Part shown: positions 47,372 through 58,200 of the stretch, piece by piece
Layout: every line of letters starts with the position of its first letter
Position numbering within the stretch: the first letter of the stretch is position 1
Assembly (NCBI GenBank): GCA_021029095.1
Contig: JAJOHG010000011.1
Span: 372,001 to 436,000, forward strand
Reading direction: 5' to 3'
Origin: Phellopilus nigrolimitatus
Lineage: Eukaryota; Basidiomycota; Agaricomycetes; Hymenochaetales; Hymenochaetaceae
DNA length: 64,000 bases
Translations under genes and position numbers: made by a program
Notes under the pieces: generated by a model
The model's database searches: none
What the model saw: only the letters and a program-made list of their open reading frames with translations
Told to the model about the DNA's origin: nothing

Positions 47372-48726
47372 CTCGACCGCCAGCACCGTGTCCACATCCA
47401 GCTCCGCGAGCACCGTCGACTCGGAGGACTTCGCCGACTTCGAATCCGGCGACAGCTACGCGGGTGAGCACTTCCAGCGAGCTCGACACGGCCGACGGCG
47501 ACTTCGACATGGCCGACTCCGAGTTGCTCCCCATGTCACTCATGATGCCCTCGCTCTCGAACGGGCTCTCGATCGACACGCGCAACCCGCTCGCGAGCTT
47601 TACCCTCCAGACAGGACCGGCCCACCACAGTTACCGTGGTCACAGGCACGGGCACGGGGATACTCGCTTTCTGCGCAGATCCCTACGCAGACTGCCCAGA
47701 GCCTCGGCCCGCTGAACTTCGTCCTCCCGCAGGGCCGCCGTTTGACGTCGTCGCCCGGCGCCCCGACCCCGCCACCTGTGCCCTCCGACCTCTGCCCGTC
47801 GACGATCAAAATCTCCACGCTCCTTCCGTCATCCTCGCCGGCGCCAATCGGCCAGTCCCAGTCGCACAGCGAGGAGACGCGTGCGCAGGAGCAGCAGCAA
47901 GGCACGGTCATGTTGTCGCCAGATATGTGCCGGTTGTTGGAGAATGCGGGTGTGTGTGGAGGCTGTGGGATGATGAGCAGCAGGCGATGCTGAGCTTCCA
48001 CTCCCCCACGGACACCATGAACCCGATGGACTTCGCGAACCTTTCTGGGCAGGTCACGGACTTTTCCTCCGCTGGCGGCAAGCTGGAGGTAAGTTTTCGT
48101 TACTCGGCAGCGCGCACGACCGAAATAACTGACCGAGCCTTTCAATTACTTCATAGCACAACACCATGTTCCAAATATATGAGCAGCAAGTCCTCGACAC
48201 GGCCAGGCCGAACCGCGTCCGCGCGCTGTCGCAGATCGCCATCCCCAGCACGCCGTCGACGGGCGGCCCGCTGTCCGCGCCGGCGCCGTCGTCCTCGCAG
48301 ACATCCTCGTCCCAGCGCCTCTACATCCCGGGCCAGCAGCACTTCTCGCCGAACGCAGGTTCGGCACTGCAGATGTCGCAGCACGCGGTGCCGCTCGGCC
48401 TGCCCGAGTCGCCGAAGCCGAACAGCGACTGGAGCGACGACTTTGGGCTGCCCGCGTGGGCGATGCCGATGCTGTACGCGCCGTCGCCCGACAACGGCGC
48501 CGGCCACGATCAGGGCCAGTGCGCGAATCAGAGTTAGAGCCACAGCCAGCCGGCCGGGTACTCGATGATAGGCATGGACGGGGAGATCGACATCGACATC
48601 TCGACGCTGCCGCCGTTCACGCTCGACATCCCGGGTATGGGTAACCAGACAGGGATGGGCGGCGGCGGCGGCGGCGGCCTGGGCATGGACGGGGAGCACG
48701 GCATGGACTCGTGGTCCATGGTGTAG
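47372..48726 (+). pseudogene. Captured host-gene fragment a (copy 2)
   Basis: Good coding sequence begins after a plausible acceptor ([20 protein letters not shown]), goes through a shift at about 47462 and another near 47650, and continues with SLGPLNFVLPQGRRLTSSPG, then FHSPTDTMNPMDFANLSGQV. A normal intron (48088-48153, GTAAGT...TTCATAG) then joins to HNTMFQIYEQQVLDTARPNR, a Ser/Pro-rich stretch, DWSDDFGLPAWAMPM and, after an in-frame TAG (48535-48537), IDISTLPPFTLDIPG and a Gly/Met-rich end MDSWSMV. The acidic/Ser/Gly-rich low-complexity style suggests the C-terminal part of a transcription regulator, but I recognise no family. A retained intron means capture from genomic DNA. Confidence 0.6.
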
Positions 48727-48941
48727 TTCCCGTACGATGACCTGCTGGACACGTCGCAATTATGACGATGACGTGCACGACGACCGAACGACGACGACGC
48801 GGATGCGAAGACGCGTGCGTCGATTGTACGATTAGAGCGATTTAAACGATTAGCGCGACGGACGAACCGCAGACGAGGCGACGTACTCGCCATATTTCTT
48901 TTCCCATTTCCCATGTCCAATTCCCTTGACGTATCTATTCC

Positions 48942-49538
48942 TTGCACATGCTCACGCAGCTTGCGCCGAGCTTCGCGGACGCGCTCATCGCGCGTCAGCG
49001 CAGGCCGCTCAAGTTTGAGAAGGAGGCCACCGCTAGCGCACGCGCTCGAAGCTCAAGAGCCTCAAGGCCGAGATCCAGGAGTACGAGCGTGAGGACAACC
49101 TCCTGCCCATCCGCCGCGGGCAGCCTCGACCTGCTCGCGAGCGTCTTGGTCACCCGGCACGCGCACGTCCTACCCGTGGAGCAGCCGCCCGTCGTTCTGC
49201 GGCTCAAGCGCGGCGCGAAGCACGCTCTCGGAGATTGTGATGCGGAGTCGGCGGTGAGCGCGAGCACCGCGGGCAGCGACAACGACGCGTGCCGCTCGCC
49301 GTTTAAGCGGGCACGCACCGAGACGCCCCGCACTCGCAAGCGCGAAGTGAAGGACAAGCCGCCGTCTCCGCAGAAGGCGAAGAAGGCGAAGACGGGCCCG
49401 AACATCATCGTCGACGACCTGTCCTCGCTCTCGAGCCTGTCGGACATGGACTACAAGCTCTTGTCCGGTGACAATGCAGGTTTAAATCATACTATATATT
49501 TACCGTATATACTATACATACATACAATATACAAATAA
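48942..49538 (+). pseudogene. Captured host-gene fragment b (copy 2)
   Basis: An open frame of 198 codons: QLAPSFADALIARQRRPLKF, a neighbouring frame with LKSLKAEIQEYEREDNLLPI (coiled-coil-like, one shift away), PPVVLRLKRGAKHALGD, then a basic nuclear-type tail with SPFKRARTETPRTRKR, QKAKKAKTG and IIVDDLSSLSSLSDMDY. It runs into AT-rich non-coding sequence after NAGLN, near a probable splice donor. No family recognised. It could be a second captured gene piece or the far side of the same gene. Confidence 0.5.
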
Positions 49539-49783
49539 ATACTGCTGCCTCTCGAAGCTTGAAGATGTGAACTACCCGCGGGTATTGAAAAAGTGCAAAT
49601 CCTCGACCCGGACCCGCGACAATCCGTTTCCCACGGATCACCCGTCAACGGGTGATCCGTGAATACGGATCTGCAGTCCGGGTCGGGTCACGGGTACCCA
49701 CGGGTATCAAGGACTCGTGGTATGCCCTAGTACTAGGTGTACTATTGTAGTGCCGTTGCGCGGATCTGTCTCACCAAGCTACA

Positions 49784-49916
49784 GAGGTGTCTATCCTGGC
49801 GTACCGCCGGACGCGACCCTGAACTGGATGCCTCACAAGCGAGTAAGAAGGTTAGGAAAACGCGGGACTCAAAGACAGTGACTGGTCGATTCAGTCGTTT
49901 CGACTTTCAGAGTTGA
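49784..49916 (+). pseudogene. 3' part of host gene broken by the copia element
   Basis: It begins with the second GAGGT target copy. The most convincing frame encodes WRTAGRDPELDASQASKK and TVTGRFSRFDFQS before TGA (49914-49916). See the 5' part at 37804-38730. Confidence 0.4.
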
Positions 49917-50570
49917 ATTTGGCGACGGGCATTTGAAGAAATAAATTATTATTTGGTTTGCTATCTTCTCTGTTAATATCTCCCCTTTACTTACGAGCGG
50001 GTCTTTTGAAAAAGAACGGCGTGGAGGATCTTAATGTTGCACTCTCCATCGAATAAAAAAAAAAAAAAAAACACGCGTACTCTGCCTGAGAGTCGAAAGA
50101 CAGTGGTAGGCTTTAGGAAATTTTATGCTTTGAATACCAAAAATCCCGCAAAATCTGGCGCTACGTTCTTGCCGAGAGACCCTAAGTAGATGGTCTAGAA
50201 AAGGAAGTTTGCCGGACCGAGATCTAAATCTCCGGATTTAGCGCCGAACGACTTAGGGATCCTCATACGCCGACGTCGAGCACGCTTGCTACAACTTGAT
50301 TTCTCTCACCGCCCTCGCCGCTCTCGACGATATCGCAACGTCGTCGACAACTGCATATATATTGAGTGACGCGTCCCCATAATCATTGTGAGTTGCCATC
50401 GATAGACTGTGCGCTCAGCAGGCGCATAAATGCTGACTTCGTTTGCTGAACTGCAGTCACCAGCGCTGCTGTCCCTGCCAGTGGAGACACTTTTTGTCGG
50501 CCTCTGCGTCTTTACCTTCAAGGTCTGGATCTGGTTACGAAGTAAAAGATATCTACTAGACCGGTCTAGT
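49917..50570. other. Promoter region of NST1 gene
   Basis: No supported coding sequence of its own. An 18-A run lies at about 50056-50073. The NST1 frame is open upstream to 50430, but the first 47 codons (hydrophobic, no family likeness) are probably untranslated. Confidence 0.4.
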
Positions 50571-53500
50571 ATGCCTGCCACATTTCCCGCTAAGAATGGA
50601 AAACAGTCTGCCAGAACGACTTCGGTGAGCGACCAGCCCGCGGAGCCAGTGTCTACTCGCACCGACGGTGTTGCGCCTGGAGGACGGAAGAAGAAAAAGA
50701 AGAAGGGCAAGGGTAAGGCGATACACGATGTTATGGACGACGAGGAAGATGATTTGCCCGCACTCGAACCGTGTAGCGTGCCCGCCGCCTTCCCGCGCAT
50801 GCGTACGGGACTCTCGCCCGATCTCGAGTCAGTGCACCTCTCGACTACCGCGTCGCTCTCCTCGCTCTCCGCATCGGCGAAGCAGGGGCACATGAACATG
50901 TCTCCCGCGGCGCAGAACGAGCTGCTCGCGGACCTCTACCGCAAAGTCGGGTTCGACGCGGCGGGCGCGGTGGCGGACGAGGTGCGTTCGAATCTCGACG
51001 CACTTCCCGGCGGGATGCGCACGTTTGTGCAGAGTGCGCTCGCAGGTATGGCAGGGCTTGGCCTCGGCGCGGACGAAATGAAGCAGCGTACGCTATATGC
51101 GATCGCGCAGCAGGTGCTGCAAGGCGGCATGGGCGTCGGAGTTGGCGTGGGGGGTGGGACAGGGACAGGCAAGAATGCGGCGACGACGGCGGGCGTGGGC
51201 ATGGGCTTCGACGCGGGCTCGCTTCCCGAGTTGGCGATCACGCAGGCATTCGAGCGACTTGTCGCGGGCAAGGGAGCGGTGCCGACGCGCGGCGGTCAGA
51301 CGGCGTTTCATGCGGACGTGATGCTCTCGCACGAGTTCGTCGACGACGAGGAGGGCGCGTACGATGACGAATTGTATAGCGAGGACGAGGTGGACGAGGG
51401 GGTGGAGGAGCTGGACGTACACATGCGTATGGACGTAGAGCATATGCACCTGCGGCGCGAGGCCGGAGTACTGCCGGGACCGGGCCAGTATTCTGTGACC
51501 TACGAGGAGGACCTGGTTGCGCTGCCGGGCGCATACCCGGCTGCGGACGGCACGTCGCCGAGGAAAAGAAACAAAAAGAAAAAAAGAAAAGGTGGTCTCG
51601 GTAGTAGTATTCCATATGCAGAGGTCGAGCCGGTGGATGCTGTGCCGGATGCCGCGCTTCCGGACGGCGGCCGGCCGGGTGTGACGGAAGCGGTCACTTA
51701 CTCGCAGACGACTCCGAATCCTCATCCGATCCAGCAGCAGAGTGTCATGCCCCCCGCCCGAGCCGCCGCTAACCCGCCGCCGTCGTCGCGTGCGGCGGGC
51801 AAGCAGCCTATGTCTTATGCTCCTCCCCCTCCAGCAGCCGCGACCAACCCCCCCGCGACCACGAATCCCCCGCGCTCCGCACGCGCTGCGGCCAAGGCCC
51901 CTGCACCCCCGCAGAGTTACACGACTCATAACCACCCGCATCACCATCCATCACCCCCCTCTTCGAATGCATCTGCCCCGCAGAAACACCGTCCTCCTGC
52001 GGGCACAGTGCAGAATACCGCCAATGCAACCGCCAAGTCGAACTCTAAAATATGGAGTACGAACACGACGGAGGAGCGCGAACGCATCAAAGAGTTCTGG
52101 CTCGGTCTGGGCGAGGACGAGCGCCGTGCTCTCGTCAAGGTCGAAAAGGAGGCTGTTTTGCGCAAGATGAAAGACCAGCAGAAACACAGCTGTACCTGTG
52201 CTGTCTGCGGCAGGAAGCGGTTCGTCGTCTTACTCATAATTGACCTTTGAAAAGTTTTTACTGACCTCGACGTGCTCTTTTCGCACCGTCATTATCGTCG
52301 ATCATTGGCCGTCGTATAAATCTTACATCACGCGTACGAATTTGGTGGACTTCAGGAATGCGATTGAGGAAGAGCTCGAGGTACTGTACGATGCTTATTA
52401 CGAGGAGCTAGAACAGTACGCGAACTACCAGCAGCGTTACGCTTCTTCCGGCGGGACTCTTCCACCCCCACCCGGCCCTGGGCCTTTCCCTGGCAGCGTC
52501 GAGCTGGACAAGAATGGGCTCGTCGTTGGACCCGGTGGGAAGGCGCACCCCCATCCACCACCAGCTCGGGGTAAGACGGCCAACGCGCTTGCCAACGGCC
52601 CGAAGAAGGGTACTGTCCCCGAATCCGAATTCGACGAGGACGACCCTGATGGAGACGACTACGAGGAGGAGGAGTATGATGACGAGGAGGAGGACGAGGA
52701 GGAGGACGAGGAAGACGACGTTGATGCGGAGGACGATGTCGACATCAGGAACCGGAACGCCCGACGCACGGCAGCAACAAACCGCGACCGTGGGCGGGTT
52801 GCGCAGAACGGAGTCAAGGCAAATGGTCGGGATGATTTGTTCAACTTCGGAAGCAGTCTGACCGTCGCAGGTGAGAACTTTAAATATATAATGCTGAGTA
52901 AAGTGTATGACCGTCCTTTCTTTGTGTTCGCTCTGCGTATGCAGGGCCCGGAAATATCTTGACCGTCGCAGACGATCTCTTGAAAAATGATGGGCAAAAG
53001 TTCCTGGAGATGATGGAACAGCTCGCCGAACGTCGTATGCAGCGCGAGGAGGAGGCTGCTGCAGATGTAGAGGACGATAGCGAAGAGGAGGATGACGAGG
53101 AAGGAGATGAGGAGGATGATGGTGAGGAAGACGAGGACGACGAAGATGATGAAGATGAAGAGGAGGTAACTAACCACTCGCGCTTACAGTGTAATCTCCC
53201 TTTGCTGAACCTCTGTAGGTGTTGACGGAGGAGCAGAAGCTGGAGGAAGGCAAACGTATGTTCTCCATCTTCGCCGCGCGCATGTTTGAGCAGCGCGTTC
53301 TGTCCGCATATCGCGAGAAGGTCGCTCAGGAGCGCCAGAATCAGCTTCTGCGCGAACTTGAGGACGAGCAGGTAGCGAACTTGCAAAAGGAGGCGAAGAA
53401 GGCTAAGGAAAACCAGAAGAAGAAAGATAAGAAGAGGTGAGTCTGGCTTCCATGTCTTTTAGCGCTCTTCTTGGGACACGTGCTCACCTCGATGTGAATG

Positions 53501-55058
53501 AAGGCAGCAGAAGATGGCGAAGGAGGAGGAGCGAGCCTCTAAGGCTGCCGAGCGTGCTGCGGAGGAGGCGGCACAAAGGGAGACACAGCGCCGGCTCGAG
53601 GAGGAACAAAGGAAGAAGAGAGAGGAGGAACGGCAGAAGCGGGAGTTGGCGCGAAAGGCAGCGGAAGAGGAGAAGCGGCAGAAGGAGGAGGAGCGACGGA
53701 AGCGCCTCGCAGAGGAGAAAGAGGTACAGGCTGAGCGCGAGCGTAAGCGCAGGGAGAAAGAGGAAAAGACAAAGGCGGAGCGGAGAGAACGTGAAGAGAG
53801 GGAGCGGAAGGCAAGGGAGGAGAGGGAGGTGAAGTTGGCGGCTGAGAGGGCAGCGGAGAAAGCTAAAAGGGATCAGCAGGAAAAGGAAGAGCGCGAAAAG
53901 CGTCTGGCGAAGGAGCGGGAGGAAAGGGCGGAGCGGGAAGCGAAGGAACGTCTTGTTCAACAGCAGCAACAAGCACGGGCCGCCGCCGCAAAAGCTCGTC
54001 CCCCTACGTCGCCTCGTACGAACGCCGTTGCGTCTGGTTCTCAGCGCCAACAGCCTCCTGCTGCACCTAAGAAGATTCTCAACAAGCCGTCTTCCCAGCC
54101 TGCAGTAGCACCGATTGCTCAGCCGACTCGCCAGCCGACTCGTCCAGTTGTCTCAATGCAGCCTACGACGCCGGTGACTCCTCAACATGCCCAGTCTTCG
54201 CAACATTCTTCCCCAACTGCGCAAGCTAACGTTCCTCCCTTAACACCTATTTTCCCGCAGTCCACGCCCATGTCGACGCCCCAGGTGTTATCTCCTCGTG
54301 CAGCGTTCCCTCCGTCCCCGGGTGTGCCTGCCTTTGGTGCGTATATTCCGCAAATGCCTCATCCGCCTTTGGGCCCTTCCGCAATGCCTCGTGCCTACGG
54401 TACGGGGCCTCCATTTGAGCCAGGCTTTGGCAGAGGTCTCGCACCTGCTGCACCCATCGGCCCGCCAAAGGTTGGCTTGCCTAATCACGTCAACTCACCG
54501 GGCATGATCGCAGGTCCGTCCGCGCCAACGCGCCGCGTGTCCGCCGCCGCTGCCGACCCTGGGCCTATCACTCGTCCGATTGCGCCGATTGCTCGCCCAA
54601 CGAACGGGATGAATGGAGATGCGTCCGGCTCGGGATCTGGCTCGGGCGGTGCCTCCCCCAGCCGCCGCTCGCCGAGCCCGAAAGGTGTGCTTGGCTCGTC
54701 CGCACTTGCAGCGGACGACGACGAAGTCGTGAGCGCGCCGGGGCGACGCACTGCGCCCATTGCCATCAACCAGGTTTGGCACAGTCCGCGCGGCTCCGCT
54801 GCGGCGCCGACACCTTGGGGAAATGCGCCTCCTACTCCCGGGTTCTCGTCGCCACGTTCGCTCTCTGGTGCGAATGCAGGCCTCGGATTGTGGGGACAGG
54901 GAGGCAATTCGGCTCCAGTGAACCCGAACCCGAACCTGAACGAGTGGCATTCTCACCCCAGCTCGCATTTCTTCGGAGGAGCGCCATTCCTCCACCACAG
55001 CCACTCGACGACGGCGGCGGCGGCGGCGACGCCCCCGCCGCATAGCAGCGGCAATTGA
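50571..55058 (+). CDS. NST1: NST1-like stress-response protein
   Basis: Five exons (50571-52219, 52356-52870, 52945-53165, 53219-53436, 53504-55058) sum to 4158 nt, giving 1385 aa. Features in order: a basic [10 protein letters not shown] patch, the conserved [20 protein letters not shown] region and [10 protein letters not shown] motif, [20 protein letters not shown] after intron 1, very acidic Asp/Glu tracts, [20 protein letters not shown], then a ~150-residue Lys/Glu/Arg coiled coil ([20 protein letters not shown]) and a Pro/Ser/Gln-rich C-terminus. This is the layout of fungal Nst1, a negative regulator of salt tolerance in yeast, though its molecular action is poorly defined. The start [11 protein letters not shown] is chosen over the in-frame ATG at 50430. 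Low-complexity tracts make length polymorphism likely. Confidence 0.88.
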
Positions 55059-55249
55059 CTCTGGTCTCTGACCGTACACTCGTAATCATAACTTCCTTTT
55101 GCATTTTGTTCATCTATAGTCACATTAAACCCGTTGTTTTCTTGCTTCATCCCTCATTGCACGGTGAATGAAGCATGCTTTATCAATGTCAATCAAATTA
55201 TGTTAAACATTACAGAAGAAAACCCGTCTAGGCGAAAGTGTCAATATTG
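55059..55249. other. Convergent 3' region NST1 / NEO1
   Basis: AT-rich with no coding signal. Both 3' UTRs must fit in 191 bp, so transcript overlap is plausible. Confidence 0.4.
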
Positions 55250-58200
55250 CTATAGTAATTTACTGGATGTTGAAGGTCGGACACGACTGCGGATTAACTT
55301 GTAGAGGTAGAGGGGAAATGCGCTGACGGCGACGATTAAGGCTACTTTCCATACGAAGCGCACTGTCGTGACGAAAGCGAGGTCTGCAAGTAGAATACGA
55401 TTAAGGCCTTAAGCTCTACCGATCAAGCAAAAAGACGAACCAAAATATTCCGGTAGGAAGACGATGCTGACAGCATATATCAACAAGGTTATAATCTCCG
55501 AGAGTACCATATACACATGCCTAGAGAACGGGGACACAAATTAGCTGGGGGGTCTAGGCGGAAGGTGAGCGGGACGCAAATTACCACGTCGTGATCTCAA
55601 CCGCAACCATGATGAGCTCGTTGAGCACGAGAGCTGTGAAGGAAATGGACACGATATTGAGGAATTCGTTTTCAAAAAGAACGAGAGACATGATCATAAT
55701 TGCTCCACCTGTAAAGGGTAAAATTAGCCATGATAATAACGTACTTAGAGTTCTGCTTACCCTGATAGACGCTGATCATGAGCCACATAAAGAAGGTCTT
55801 GAAGGACAGTGATCTGCCCTGTCCAACACAGGCGCGTCAGACCCAAACACGACGCAGTTGGTTAGAGAAGCGAAGACCGACCTTCACGAGCTCCTTGTAT
55901 AGCTCAGGATAAAGCAGCGCTAGGTCTTCGCTAACGTCGCGGTCGAGGACGAGCGAGAAGACCGGCGCCATGGTGTAAAGCGTCGCGTAGCCGACCATGA
56001 GCCATCCTTGGTACAGCGCAATCGGCGCGAAGTAGAAGATCGCGGAGAAGACGCACTGCATGATCGAGATGACGAGTCCGCGATGAATCACGAACTGTGC
56101 GAGCTTCGCAGAGCGCTTGTACGAGTTACGGCCGTGCCATAGGAGTAACTTCGTCAGATGGCTGAACTGCGTCACCGAGAAATCGGCAGCAAGCGATGCT
56201 TGCTTGCCCTCCTTCCCAACGATGCCGACCCCGACATCTGCAGCCTGTATCATGCTCACGTCGTTTCCACCATCGCCGATGCAACAGACCCTCTTCTTAG
56301 TGTGTTTTCGTATCAGCCTCGCAACATCAGCCTTTTGGGTGGGCGAGCAACGACATGCGACAACCGCTGATAATTTCGTGGCAATCTCCACGAATTCGTT
56401 CTTGAAGAGGTTCAGACAGAGCTGCAGTGACTCCCCATCAATCACCAAACAACAATCCGGCTTAGCCTGAAGGAATTCCAGCTCATGTTTGGCTTGGTCT
56501 GACGTCTTTACTAGAGAATGTTTAATAAGCCATCGAGCTAGACATACGCACTACTCACACTTCGCGACCTGGTGGATATACTGATTTCGCGCGACAAGCT
56601 TCGTTGAAATAGCAATGCACGTTGCAGTCTCAATTTTATCGCCAGTCAGCATCCAGATCTTAATGCCCGCATTGCGCAAAAGCTCGATTGTCGACTTGAC
56701 TTCATCCTGAAGTTTGTCTTCCACACCCGTCAGGCCGAGGAGCTCCAGGTCGCGCTCTAAAAACTCTGCAACGACATCCGTCATCGCTTCATTTCTACCC
56801 TGCAACTGGATGCTCGCCGCGTGATAATGCTCCTTGAACACACCGTACGCCTGTTCACCGAGGCGTTTCTTCCCAATGACGAGAGTGCGCAGGCCCTCAC
56901 GTGCCATGTTCGCGCACTCCTCTTCGAGCCAGTCGTTGCGCTGCACGATCCGCGCCATCACGACATCCGCGCCCTTCTGCAAGAACGTGATCTCCCCCGA
57001 GGTCACGTCGCGCACGACGATGCCCATGCGCTTCGACTCGGACGTGAATGGAAAGAGCTCAAGTACGTCGAACTCCAAGCGTGCGCCTTCCGGCGTCTGC
57101 AACGTGATACGTTTACGGTCACGGAAGACGAGCGTGAGGCCAACGGATTCTGTCCAATTAACAATGGCCACTTCATCCGGCGACGAGGCTTGGTATGTCA
57201 CTGTATCGTCATCGTTAGTGACAGGTGTAACCTAAAAGAATCAAGTCAGTATTGATGTTCATTTGTGTGTATATAGCGTTCCGCACATTGTGGCACAGTG
57301 CCAGACTCGTGACGACATCCTTCACCCTGGATGACATATCGCGACGGCCTCGACTTGCAAATTGCATACCGGTCGGCGTTGCTCCCTGGCGAAGAGCCGC
57401 TGAGTTTTGAATCGCCTCAGCTTCAGGCGTGAGCTCATCGAATGCAAGTAGGCATACCTTGCTCAGCAGTCAAGCCAAACGCTAACGCAAGCTGATGTGC
57501 AACTTCGTCCATAGAATCAGCGCCGTACGACATAGTACCCATATGTAACTTCTTCAACTCCATCTCTTGAATTCAAGTTGATCAGTCAAGACAGCTTTTG
57601 GGGGGAGAAAATAATATACCGTTTTGCGTAAGCGTTCCCGTCTTGTCACTCAGAAGATATTCTATCCTTCCAAGTTCCTCGGGGAGCGTGCTCGTCCTGA
57701 CGATCGTGTTTGGGATTTCGTTGTCCGTCATGATCAGATGCGAATACACCGTCTTGCCCATGTCAAGATTCACGCGCAAACTTCAATGATGCTTTGAAGT
57801 TGAAATGGGTACAAAATCGTGCAGGGGTCCACTCACCTTATGGGAATGATCGAGGAGAAAAGAATCAAAAATCTGAAGACATAGATGTACCATTCGCCAC
57901 GGAAACCGTTCAGCGCGACCATGGCTACGGATAGCGCAAAGGTCACTGCACATAGGATCTTCGCGAGGCGATTGATCTCGATTTCCAGCAGCCCGACCTT
58001 TGTCTCGGGGTGACTCGTATTCATGACTGCACGGGTCTCCGCACCAGTGTAAACGACAAAGCCTACAGCCGACCCTGCGGCAAGGACGGTATTCGACCAC
58101 AGCATGTTCTCGACGGTGAGCGGCTCGACTTTCGGAACGGGCTCGAGGGGAACGCCGTCTGAGGAAATGTGCTGGTCAGATTCGCTGTTGATAGAGAAGG

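Larger units (their letters stand above)
47078..49737 (+). mobile_element. hAT-like element, copy 2 (2,644 bp) with 8-bp TSDs
   Basis: The element proper spans 47086-49729. It has the 19-bp TIR TAGGGCATACCACGAGTCC at both ends and the perfect duplication GTACTAGG (47078-47085 and 49730-49737). It has the same length as copy 1 and reads as its exact reverse complement wherever compared. Two insertions of one family within a single retrotransposon, without visible divergence, mean very recent mobility. Transposase must come from elsewhere in the genome. Confidence 0.92.
38731..49783 (+). mobile_element. Ty1/copia LTR retrotransposon with two nested insertions
   Basis: Flanked by the 5-bp target duplication GAGGT (38726-38730 and 49784-49788). 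The two LTRs begin TGTTGG and end GCTACA. Removing the two hAT-like insertions with one TSD each (2 x 2652 bp) from the 11,053-bp span leaves 5,749 bp. The order protease, integrase, reverse transcriptase, RNase H is diagnostic of copia (Pseudoviridae-like) elements. LTRs read identically wherever I compared them, so the insertion is young. The hAT-like insertions are younger still, because they lie within it. Confidence 0.95.
46566..49783 (+). repeat. 3' LTR, split by hAT-like element copy 2
   Basis: LTR parts are 46566-47085 and 49738-49783. After subtracting the 2,644-bp insert and one 8-bp TSD, exactly 566 bp remain, the length of the 5' LTR, and the sequences read the same. The insertion lies in the second copy of the LTR-internal CTACGTTGTACTAGG repeat, near the LTR's end. 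Confidence 0.93.
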
